The notes beneath the pieces were generated by a model, which was not told where the DNA came from, made no database searches, and saw only the letters and a list, made by a program, of their open reading frames with translations. 64,000 nt of DNA from Steinernema hermaphroditum (taxonomy: Eukaryota > Nematoda > Chromadorea > Rhabditida > Steinernematidae), in the NCBI GenBank assembly GCA_030435675.1, contig CM059625.1:4216001-4280000 (forward strand), read 5' to 3'. Shown piece after piece: positions 38,757-50,800 of this stretch. Position 1 is the stretch's first letter; the number at the start of each line of letters is the position of its first letter. A program made the translations under genes and the position numbers.

Positions 38757-41251
38757 CTCATTTCTGAGAGAGCGAGCGGACGACCCGACCGTTCGTCATC
38801 GACACTAATGAAAGACTCCGGTGATGAACATGAACATCTGTTATTCACATTTGATCTGACCCATCTTCAACAGGACATATATCCAGTAGAATATGCAATT
38901 GTAGCGCTTCAGTAACACCTCTATGTATTCATAAATAAAGTCCTTGATGAACCATTGTTTCGGAGGACTCGAATCCAGCTCGACCACACAATGAGTCCAA
39001 GAATGACACCAAGGAGACCGTGCGCAGAACATCAACAAGACAAAAAAATGGTTCAGATGTCTTCAGGCTTCGCGCGATTATCGGCCGCAGCATCTAGGAA
39101 AACCATGAAAATCAACGTTGACCTGCTGCATTTCCCGACTATTTCATTGTGAGGTTTCTTTGGTAGTCGAGATGATAATTAACATATAGCTTATAAAAAA
39201 GATGCAACAAGCTAACGACAATGTATGTGAGATCATTTCATTCCGGCGAACGTACATTTTTCACTTACCTTGTGCTCACGATCGTTCAGTAACCGGGAAA
39301 GCGACATCTCCAACAAATACACTTTAAGATGTGTGTTTCCACTGCAAGAATTAGATATCAAGGTCGTTTTATCCCTCGATTTGTAGTCGCTTGTTTTGAC
39401 GGCTCGATAGGAGTGCCTTAGGAAATGGAAGTACACATACAAAAATAACTTCCAATATGTTGTTGTAAGTCTTTTGGGCATTCAATGCAATTGGTTTTGG
39501 ACGGATACACAGATTAATTGCTATGTTTTCGCCCTTTCAGATTTCTTTCATCTTGTCCTCCTTCACCATGACTTTCAGTTCTCAACTCTAACCTTGTCCC
39601 GAAGTAAGTTCGATATCTCAGTTAGGAAGTGTCGTGAGATGTTTGGTGCGAGTATTAACGCAGAATTGTAGCCGGATGTGACACAGGCACACGCTTTCGT
39701 AAGCGATAATCCTCCACCGTTAAGGTACGAAGTTATTAAGCCACCATTTGCGTCAGCATGGCTTTGCGATTTCAACTAGCAAGTGAACATTTTTTGCTTG
39801 AAACCAAACTTTCACCTTCTGAGTAACCAGTTGCTTTTTGGCTTTTTGACATGTGTGTAAAGGTTATTTTACCCCGATAGTATTTGAGTCTATGCTAATA
39901 GAGGAGAGAATGGCCTAACAGAAGAACCCATCGATCCCGCGAGATGCTATTGTACATTAAAGGACAAGGGGTTCGACATGGTAAAGAAGCGACATTTCCC
40001 ATAAGGTCTCGCAGCGACGTCCCTGAATTGCTCCGGAATACGGTGGATTCGTCGTTGTGTGATGCGGATTTGACAGTCTTTCGTACTAGCTAACATTTTG
40101 GGAAGGGTATAAGGAGGTAGACCAGCGAAGACATTTTACCACCGGTACGAACGCATGACATTTACTGAGCAGTGGCGGATCCAAAAATGTTTCTTCCAGT
40201 GCACATTCCAAACGAATACAAAAAAGTCTGCATGTCTTTTGGTCGCATCCAGGTCGACCTATTAGCGACAGTCAACCTTCCGATCTTCATTGATTGAGTT
40301 GTTTTTACAGTGGAAGCCTTCCCAAACTGCTTCGATTCAGAGACGTCGCCAATAGTGAATCTTTGGAGAAGGGGCTCAGCATCTAAGAATATGACTATGT
40401 GTAGAAATTGTTCTAATGCCCGCGACAGTCACAGAGGCTGAATAGGATACATAGGGCTTCTCAAAAGCAAAGCCCTATAGATTCATAGATAAGACTATTC
40501 TGAAGGTCCCCACACAGTGGATGCCTATTTTGAGGAAAAACTTATATCTACGTTTCCTGGATAGGAAATATAGAAAGGACCATGACGTATTCAAAGGACG
40601 AACACCACCGGAAGTTCCAGACCGAACCCCGGCTTCCTGACGCTATTGATGACGCGATAAGGTTCCATCTTTTAGAATCATCACAACGCGTATTTAATCA
40701 AGCGTTTGGCATTGGTGAAGATATGTCTATTTCAGTACAAACTGCCCTCTGTGAAACAAAAACTTCCAGTCATCTGTTCAAATATTCATATAACGCACCA
40801 GGAGCAACGAGTTTATAATCTCTATTGGTCATTAATAAAGCGAACATACGAATATAACCTGCAATAACCGCGAACCTGGCCTTTCCTGCAGTATGTGATA
40901 AATCACTTTTAAATTAATGTCCTGCATGAATTTTATTTGAAAACATTTCCAACCGAAGTGGTTGGTGACGTTTCTGGGACAATAATGGCTTATGCTTCTT
41001 ATGGCTATGAGTGCCGACTGAACGGTCCCGATCTGGTGCTCGGAATACACCGTACATACGCTTGATTGAATTTCACTTCTAATTACTTGATGAATTCGCA
41101 CTTTTGCTTGAATCCAATTTCGCCGGTTTTGTCGCGTGATTTCTAATCGTACTTCCTTCTTCGCTCTATCGGACGGCGAAACTTCCACTTTGACAAATGA
41201 GTGTGTCTTAGGAGATGTTCGTGAGTCGTATTAATGCGTGCCAACATCACA

Positions 41252-41621
41252 TTTGTTGTTGGCATTTCCATGTATCCACAGAACATCCCTCTGAAAATTT
41301 ATTAGTTCGTTCTTTGTCCTTCGTGAGGCTGAGAACTGTTTACTTTTAAGAAGGCCTAACTTGTTCACAAAGTTTATACTGCGTTGTGGTCTGTGTTTAC
41401 AATTATTTAACAGTATTTTCGATTATATTCCGATTAATATCCACCTCGTTTAGAAGCCATACTACGCAAGGGATTACATTGGCCTAGCATTGGAACATAT
41501 TACTCAGAAATTGGAGATCTATTCAGGCGTATTTCAGTTGAGTGTTGAGTGACGACACTATTTTTGTTGTTCGCATTTCCATGTATCCGCAGAACATCGT
41601 TCTCAAAATGTATTAGTACGT
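41252..41621 (+). repeat. Direct repeat of about 59 bp, 311 bp apart
   Basis: Copies at 41252-41310 and 41563-41621 share TTTGTTGTT(G/C)GCATTTCC, ATGTATCC(A/G)CAGAACATC and AAAAT(T/G)TATTAGT(T/A)CGT, roughly 86 percent identical by eye. Function unknown. Confidence 0.65.
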
Positions 41622-42685
41622 GTCAACGTTCTGCCAAAAACCAACCGAAGTTCCCGCATTCGTCTGTGGTGTAAAAAGAAAGGTGTGAAGCACAAGTAAA
41701 CATACCGTGTTGAACGTTAACCGCAAAAGCTCGTCGGCTTGTATACACACGTATGACCATGTGACCCACGTCCAGAGCAGTACTTGTGAAAGATTTTGTG
41801 ATTGGGCTGGTCGATCTTTGTTGTGTGCCTTTGTTGATTTTCACTGAACACAAAATAAGGAAAACTAAAAAAGGAATAGTGTCGCGAAGCGTGTCGAACC
41901 GGTACCCGACAAATGGCGACCAAGCCATTATCCAGGTCGATCCCATTCACACCTGCCCTCGATCTAGGAATTTTACAAGGTGCAAGTTCCCGTGTTAGAT
42001 TACCAGATCACTAACCAGTTAGAATCCAAGCATATTTTCGTCCTCGCACAGGATAAGACGGATCAGTTAGATCTCTACCCATCCTTCCACCTAAGCATGC
42101 ATTTAGAAGAGCATGTTTCACTCGTAATTTTATCATGAATGTGTCCTATAGAAATGCACAGCGAAGTCTGACCTTTCAACGCGGCGAAGACATATGTATG
42201 CGCACTTTCACCTGAATAATTCAGATTTGACTCTTTACTGAGAGTGCCCCGTGCCGAAAAGAAACGTAGCTTCACTCCTAAGATGTCTTTTTCATAAAAC
42301 ATGACTAATTCAGTATTATTCTCAGTTCAGCGCATAAGCATCTATCAGTTCCCTTTTCATATTACTTCTATCCATTAACGTCATAAGGCTATTAAATCGT
42401 TTCCTGTTTTGCCTCGACGATCCATCCCACATCTTCTTCAAATAGTGTTTTCACTTCGCGCGACACGGTTGCCGTCCCCTATAACGAAGAAAACATTTGC
42501 GAAAGTCTGTGCCAATTTGTCGACGAGAAGCCGCTGAAGAACCCTCGGATTTCTCAAACTCAATTAATTCACTGCCCCTCAGAGAGGAGCGCATTTGTTC
42601 CTAGGGACGCGTCAGATTTGTTGCTAGGATATGCTGATTATAGTTTCGGCGGTAGGCAGTCGTCTGAAGTGTTTTCTTTCAGCTA

Positions 42686-42826
42686 ATGGAACGTATCCAA
42701 GGGTTCCGACTTGTAGCCGCCAGACAGATCGTCGTCTGTCTGATTGAATGTCTTCAATTTCCCACCATGAGTGATATCGTGATAGCTCTTCTCGTGTTTG
42801 TTGAACTGCTTAGCGCGACCAGTTAG
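42686..42826 (+). CDS. Candidate 46-aa membrane micropeptide
   Basis: The ATG lies three bases after a strong TTTTCTTTCAG acceptor, as in a trans-spliced mRNA, and starts MERIQGFRLVAARQ. The frame runs 46 codons to TAG. The second half (MSDIVIALLVFVELLSA) could be one membrane helix. Upstream, a separate 96-codon frame without ATG (42396-42686) ends at the same acceptor. No homologue is recognised and no second exon is needed. The ORF is short enough to occur by chance. Confidence 0.25.
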   Translation: MERIQGFRLVAARQIVVCLIECLQFPTMSDIVIALLVFVELLSATS

Positions 42827-43627
42827 CAACCTCATGAGATGATGCGGTAGTCGTGGATGAATGACTTCGTGATGACCCTTTTCTGCAGAATGGCAAACAG
42901 ATATTATAAGTGACGTGTTGACTGTATTGCTTCATTTGAGGTACTGTTGTTGTTGTGCCGAAAATATGAGACGTATGTATGAAGAAGATTTCGCCTTCCG
43001 TTCTCTTTCGACAGCTTTCTACTATTTTGTGATGCCTGTCGAATGCGGTGAACCGTAGTCACAAAAGGCTTTAGAAAAGTGGATTTGTGATTCATGTTTC
43101 TGCTTCGAGCTCAGGGAGGTCCAGGGGTCCCCAGCCAGGGTTCAAAAACTCCATGTCACCCTGTGAGTGTCAGGTCTGTAACCGTAAAGTATAACACCAT
43201 CGAAAAATACAATATTTTGTTCATCTCGTGTTTACAAGCTCTGGCATTTACTATTTTCGTGTACTTGTCACATGTAACCACTACGTCATATATATACTCC
43301 TGTCACTACATGACCATTTTATTTGACGTCATTTTAATTATCATCGCACAAAATAATACCTATTACGGGAGAACGTACTTTATCTTTTACAAACATCTAT
43401 TTGCCGCTGAAAACCGTTATTTCAGAGCCTCGTAAACATATAAGGCTTCCGGTGAAATCCGATTCAAAAGTGCCCGATTTTATGGGAGTGCCGTTCGCCA
43501 AGTTTCCCGGGCATCTTCTTCACACGAACGCACTTCTCATTTTAGCGCGTTTTTGCCTTCTCTGGAACATGTTTTTCGGCACTGCATAAACGTTGTTTAA
43601 GTAATTCCACGAATGCTTTACGACTTT

Positions 43628-43822
43628 TTACTGTCGTCGCCGTCGGTTCCTTCCCAGGCCCCGAACAACAGTTCGTTGTTTTGCTTGCCGAAACACTTTG
43701 TTATTCTGACTTCGGTAATCGACGTCCCGTCCAGACTCCTCTTCCTTGTTCTTTTTCGCTATTAGCCAGATGATTTCACTTATTGTCTTAGAGGTGTTCT
43801 TTATGGACGATTTGGTAGCCAT
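43628..43822 (-). CDS. Candidate small basic protein, 64 aa
   Basis: The ORF begins with a true ATG (MATKSSIKNTSKTISEIIW), has a Lys/Glu-rich middle and ends in an arginine-rich tail (GLGRNRRRRQ), suggesting nucleic-acid binding or a nuclear signal. There is no splice acceptor next to the ATG and no known domain. It is listed because composition is protein-like for its AT-rich surroundings. Confidence 0.2.
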   Translation of the reverse strand: MATKSSIKNTSKTISEIIWLIAKKNKEEESGRDVDYRSQNNKVFRQAKQRTVVRGLGRNRRRRQ

Positions 43823-44879
43823 TTTGTCTTCTTAACTCAGTTTTGAAGCTGCTATTTAGTCTAATCAAAAATTTTTATTTTGTACAGAACATATATCTAC
43901 TCTGTTAAAAGATTCCTGAAAGCAATCAGAGGAGGTTAAGAACGGCTAATTCGGCTAATCGCCCTCCACCACGTCTTAATTAGCGAAAGAAGTCGTGCGG
44001 AAAATGGGAGCTGATTGTGACTGCAGAACTGTTAGCAACAGCAATTTTTGATGGTGGCACAGGATGAGCGCAATATGCACAAAAAAGTCACAGTCGTGTT
44101 TTCAAGCAGGGCTTCTTCTTCAGCGACGATCGATCGCGAGTGAGTGACGGGTGAAAGGACCAGGGAGATGTCGCGAAAGCGTCGAAAAACGAAGTGAAAC
44201 AGCACAGCATAAGCAACTAGCAACAGAGCGGTTAAGCGTTAAACGGGGGAGCCGAAACGTACCGAGCCAGTCGCCCTGACTACATTTACATTGGCTTCGG
44301 GGGATTGTTGTGCCCTAAGCGGCAGCGGGTGGGGAAGGCAGCGGCCCTAACGGAGCCAGCGCTCCAAATAACGTGTGCGCGTTCCTTCCTCGAGGCATTG
44401 GCGCGCAGCCCGACCCGCAAAGGACAAAATACGCAACGCTCTATTCATGTTTGCTTGTTGACAGTGATTACCCGCGTAATCGAGCCGGCGAAGAAGACGT
44501 GACTACGCTCATAGATCGGCGCTAATGCCCGTTTCGGCGTTCGCCCTTGCGGAAATCATTAGTCGGAAGTCTTTTTCTTGCTCGGAAGTCATTTATGAAA
44601 TCGCGACAAGAAAAAGAGTCGAATAAAAATTACATTTTCCCGTTCCTCTTCGACCAATTTCGCAGGAGCCGATGGGAGACTTCAATCCGGCCATGCGCTC
44701 CCGACACCAATACGTTGCCAACAGACGGAATTCACGCATGCGATTTCGAGTTAATTAATTATTCGGCTTGCGGCGGCAAAGTGCCAAAGTCTGTTTCGCG
44801 CCACTTTTATGTGCAATTTCGTCGGTGTCCTTCCGGTCGCCCGCTACATTATCCCCGACAATCTCCCACGTTCTTGTAG

Positions 44880-47800
44880 ATGGACTTTGACGACGACGAT
44901 GATGAGGATATTGAGGAGCTTGTCCGCAAGATGCCATTAACGCACAGTCGCTCCGCTCATGCCCGCTTGTCACGACAGGTTCGTTCTGCCCCTTAGCTAC
45001 AAAGCCTAGTCCATTTGCCAATTAACTCCCCTCCCACCGCCAACACCGCTCACGTGAGGGATTATTATTAAGTGATTATTTCGCACAGAATAAGATTTCG
45101 TCAATGGATCAGCTGCCGGAGGCCGACGAAGACGCGTCCAGCGAAGACGAGGAGGATAGCGACGAAGAGTTTTACGTCCACCAGTGTCTCCTTCCGTTGC
45201 GCAAATCCAAATCGGACCATTCCTTTTCGGCCAGTCGTCAAGCGTCGGTTCTAGCGCGAGAGCAGTTCCAGAACATCTACGATTCATTTAAGGTTCGTTG
45301 TTTGTTCCGCTGTTTCATAAGGCGGTCAGTGACCATAGGAACACCAAGCACACGTGCACTCCTTCGATCTTTCGCGCTAATTGTCGTACACGACTCCCTT
45401 CGTAAAGACATTCGTGCCGCCTTCCTCGGCTCTTATGCGTTACTTCGCGAGGATCTGTTATTGAAAGTAGTGCTTTGCACTTTGAGCTATTTTGAGGGGC
45501 ATCAGGATGGCAGTTTGTATGGATATGACAGTCCGGAAAACGATTAGAATAGCGGTTAAACCTTTCGCGCTTTTAAGTCCTACGGTCTAGTGAAAATCTT
45601 TGTCGTCTCTAGTTTTCTGAACATACTAAAAGCGTTCACTATTCTCACAAATTTTTGATATCAAAGCTTAATCTTATTGTCTTTTTGACTCATTCACCTC
45701 TGAGAAGCGTCTCACAAGTGCCGCCTTCCTCGGCTCTTGACTCTAGGTATACCGCTTCGAAAATCCAAAAAGCCATATTCGATTGTGCCCCTATTTATTT
45801 TGATTAAGGTTGTACGACTATCGCGCTGTTTTTGTGCACTTATTAAATACACAGACAAGTCCAAAAAGCTACGTTTGATTCAAATCGTCGAATTCGTCCA
45901 TTGGTGGAAAATTCGTAATCTTTAATCGGATAGACCAGCCGAAATTCTTTGTAATGTTTACCACCGGATTTCGGCTTGTTTCACATGATGTCCCAACGTG
46001 GAAAACAAATATTTCCCAAGAAAGTAATTAACTGGAAGGTCACTTGAACAATTCAAATTTGGCACAAACAACCTGTACGCTGAGAGGAACAATTTGCAGA
46101 ATTCGAATTGGTCGCTTGCGTTCCGGACATTCTTGTTGACATTCAGCACCCGGACACAGCGAAGGATCTATAAACTCAAGTCCCGAGTCTTTCCAAATTT
46201 ATGTCTTGTTTATGGCAACTCCGTAAATGGATTGCTGCTTCCCATCGCTCCGCTACCGTACCATAAATGCATTACCGCTTTCAGCAGTACGAGCTTGCCT
46301 GTTCGGTTGCATGCGAAAAAGAGGACGAAGTGGTGATGATGCATTCGCCGGAAGCGTCGCTCGCCGAACTCAACCGCCACCTCGACGTGATCTGGCCGTC
46401 GCCCGACAATAACGAAGACGAATTCGCGCGTACAGAGCACGCCATTGCCCAAGGGCTTTACAAGGAGGTCAACCCGGAGTTGTTGGAATTGGTGAATCGC
46501 CTCACGGAACGTCGCAACTCCGACGTTAGTGAGTGCTGGTCAGCACCTGGGAACTTTTATGAACTCGACGCCGACGAAGTGGACGAAGATCAAGTGCGTC
46601 GCGTACTCTCATGCACTTATAGATGTCCCGTTTCTGATTTCAGCCGTTTGGGGAGCAGCGTGTCACGAGCTGCTGGTCGGCGCCGGACATGAGTGCTGAT
46701 TATCAGAAGGGAATCCTGGAAGATGACGACGACGACGAGATGGCTGAGAGCGATTACAATGAAAGTGAACATAGGGACGACGATGAAGAGGAGATCGAGC
46801 GTCGGCGTCGGCGATCGCTACCGTACTTTCGCAATAGACTTGAGCGCTCTTGTTCGGCTGACGATATCGGCACGCAGCGAATGCTGACAATGAATATGAC
46901 CAAGTGAGTTTACAGCCGCTAATCGCAGTGATAGGGAAAGGTAGGTAGAGAGGGGCTAAATTCTGAGGAAAACTGTGTTGCCAAATGGTGGGCGTTACAA
47001 ATATTAGTCGCTACGAGAAGACAGATCTGTCTGGCTGTCATTTTTAATGTCGCTAATTATTCTCCTCCTCAAAGTGAGGGTCTACATTTCAAAAGTATGG
47101 CGGACCTCCAACTTTCTCGTTTTTTTTTGGCACACAATGGTTGAAAAAATGCGATTTAAAGATAAAAAAGCGGGTCCTCATCGACGGTAATCAACGACGA
47201 ACTGTGCAGGTAATATTTTTCCGCCGATTTTTCACAAAAATTGCAAACTACACCTCTCGATAGAATCATTTTGCCTTTTCACACGCAGTTTGTAACCTTA
47301 CGCTGCTTAAGGTGACCAAATCTATTCATTGAAACAGTGAAAGACAGACGTTGCTTTCGCGAAACTGCACTTGACAAGGTGAGACGGCTAATACGTTACA
47401 CTAACATATGTGAAAAACAGAAAAAAATCTGAGGGAATGTAAATTTGAGAAAACATAAAGCCATGAAAACATGGAATAGAGAAGAGCTACCAAACACTCT
47501 CTTCGATTGTGCATAACACCCAATCAGACAACATCAACAAATCAAGCTGAGCAGCATCTCGTCCTTTACCAATGGATTTTAACGAGCTGAGCGCTGCAGC
47601 AACAGCTCTATCCTTCAGTTAGATATGCTCAGCATCTTAAGAACTTCGAAATTCCTTAATGCTTTTCACACATTGGAATAGCTAGATCTGCTTTGGGACC
47701 CGCTGTGGGTGAACGTAATTGAATTCAGTGCTTGCAAAGTTGCCTGTTTGTTTACTACCTCGGCACATCGTTCAGTAACCGGCGTTTGTTTGTTTAGTTC

Positions 47801-50800
47801 CCTATTCGAAGAATGCATCCGCGACCAGGAGGACTATCGCTACACCCCTGATCCGATCGTTCGATTCAGGGTTGGCGACTCTGAACGACTCTGTCCAAGA
47901 GTTATCATCAAAAGTCCCTCTCCCCTCCCGTCACATCTATACAGGTGAGTCTTCACCTTTATTCCCAAGGGAAAATTCGATTTGTAAGTGAAAAATTACA
48001 TTACCTGTCAAAGGACCCCTATAATGCGTACATTCATATCTACATCTTTAATTGGGATCCTTAACCACATTAGCCTGTTTACAGCAGCACACACCTTTCT
48101 CGCGTAAGTGAGCATTCAGGAGGAAGGCGGTTTTGATTCGACACCGAACGCGGAAGGAGATTCTCACTACCCTGTATTTCTCTGTACCCGCGGCGTGCAA
48201 ATCTAGAGGAATTGTTTTCGAGCAGGCTCTACCTTATTGTTTTGTGTCTTTCCCCTCTTGCCGAAATCCGAGCAAATGGCATCATACCTTTAATATATAC
48301 TATAAATTATGTTCACGTTTCTATCAGATGGGATCATAAAGCTCTCAGATACCTAAGTCTACATTTTGCTTCGGTTGGCAAGCATTAATTAGTTGTGAGT
48401 TCCGTTGTTTCCCCTATATGAGGTTGACGTAGCATAAGAAGAGTATATGCACTCCGATCAAGCTTACACTTTGCACATTAAATGCATGTCAACCTAGGCC
48501 AATCCCCTCATAGTTAATGGAAGAACACGAATGGAAATTTTCTGCCAAGACAGGACCACGTCAACTTCTTTCTGATTTGTCATTCTTCTATGATAGTCAG
48601 GTGCATCGAAAAGCGCGCTCTAATCTCACGGAGCTTATTACATAGAAAATGACCAAATGGATCCAAACATCGACAGACGTGAAGAGTAGTGGCAATCCTT
48701 TCGACGAAAAATTATAGCCAGTTCTTCTGCAATATGCTACCACAATCTAACTTACAGGCGTTAAAATAAGATAACATATGTAAATCTAGATACCTGTGCG
48801 AAATATCGTAGCTCGATACGACCAGAACCTTCTGTTTTCTTCTCCGGTACGACATCATAAGTCAGCTTTACCAGTGCACGTTTCACAGGCTTCGGGCGAA
48901 GTCCCAAAATTGTTTGAAGCTTGTTTTACGGTGAATAAATAGAAGAGCTCAAATTCCAAATTGCGGTCAGTGCTCAGTGATGTACTGCACATTCATATTA
49001 GGGTGACTGATTTTGTAAAAACGTAGCATTAAAGTCGTAGTTTGCTCATTGGTTCTGAAACACTCAGTAATATTCCTGATTTGGTGCCCTGCTGCGTTCG
49101 GCAGCTGCTAAAGCACGCGGTGGTTTTTGTTGATCCATTAGCAATTCAGCAAGTTCCCCAATTTGTCAATAAATTAAATGTTTATAACTCTCACGCTCGC
49201 AAATCGTGATACATTATTTAAAGCTGCCGAACGCATTTGAAGCCCAACGAGGCAAGGAGCTAACCGATTGGAAGCCCCGTTGCCTTCGGATTTTTTATTC
49301 ACACTCCTTAATTTACTGCGCCGTCCTCGTGCCGTACCTCCTCCCCTCGGTGAATCCGTAGACGCACGACTCTTTCTAATCACGTATTCAGTGAATTTGT
49401 CCTCAGTGAATTACTCCTAAGTGTATGGTTGTATTTCAGAGACGACATGGAACGCAGCGCTGACCTATGTGAATCCTTCGACACGTCGACGTTCCCGTCG
49501 GAGATCGTTCGATGCGAAATCGAGTCCCCCAGCTCGGACGAAGAGGCACATGGCGACTTCCCGCTGGACTCCACTGGAAACACGCTCGACTGCTGCTTGA
49601 GCCCTAGTTTGTCATCGTCAAAGTCGGAGACGCATCTCAGATGCATGCTGGATGCAGGACGGCCGCGGTCACCATTTTTCGACCATCAGCATCCGGAGAA
49701 CGCGGATCTCGATGTGCCCGACGAGTTTCGGTCGCGTTCCGAAAGCAACGCTCAACTGATCATCAGCCATGACAATGTGAAGACGATGCGTCAGTCGACA
49801 AGCTATCACTGTGGCGAGGAAATGTTGGCAGTACCCAATGTGCAACGGTGCACTTCGCCGGCATGTCGCAGCTACTCGCATCCTTTAACAAAAAATGTTG
49901 GGTGCCGATTTACGGATGAGGAAGAATCCGAATCTGAAGAGGAATGCCGTAAGTAATTTTCACAATCATTGAAGCGTTAATTTCATATACATCCCCGGCT
50001 TTATGTAGTGTATTAAGTCACAAGTCACCTTCGATACCAAACCTTTAAGATTAGGGTATCAAGGTGTTCCGTCTCAGAACCACTGTGCTCCTTTAGCCTG
50101 CACTTTACCCGCGAATTGGGCGCAGCCGTTCACTAGGAAACAGGTGTGAAATGAAATCATAGTGCACTATGAAAGGAATTGAAGGCTGTTGTCCCCTTGT
50201 TCACAGGCAACACTTAGCGTTTGCTAGTCATCTGGTAAATCGAAATACTGGTCAATGCGAAACTTATTCTATGATCGTCCAAATCTCAACATTGGGGCTC
50301 ATTACATAAAACGCACGTCAGCCAAATTGTGGATTGCATGTTGGAATCGCTTTCGTGGAAACGCACCCTTTCACGTCGCACTTTAGGTGTTTCCGTGTCA
50401 ATTAGGGCTTCCATGCCGCATTCGCTTAGGAGTCCTTCCAATGGTCTTCTACATCTTCGATGACCTGCAGGGGTTTCGCTTTGTATATCACCGACATTTC
50501 CCACATTTTCTCCTGAGGTTAAAGGAATTGTATTTATAACCTAAATCGCGATGTGATATGTTCCCATTTTGCCAGACCACATGTGTACCACATGCAACAT
50601 CGAGCTCTATTTTTAAGGGGCTATTTCCAGAGTCCCTACTCTCACTTACCCGACCGCAACATAATTCGATATTTCAAAGTGCGTTCATAGTTTCTTGAGA
50701 CACAGACAAAACACTTCTTAACTACATTTACAAGTGACCTTTGCTAGGTCGTCAAATTAGAAGTACCACTTAAAACACAGCAAAGTCAAGCGTCGCTCGT

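Larger units (their letters stand above)
35590..44879. other. 9.3 kb gene-poor stretch
   Basis: The proteoglycan gene and jip-1 diverge from this segment, so both promoters should be within it. 36990-37700 and 43990-44870 are GC-richer and open on several frames without recognisable product. Weak candidates are listed separately: a secreted-looking frame at 38502-38756, a 46-codon ORF after a good acceptor at 42686-42826 and a basic 64-codon ORF at 43628-43822. A 59-bp repeat occurs at 41252 and 41563. The remainder is AT-rich and featureless. Confidence 0.5.
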
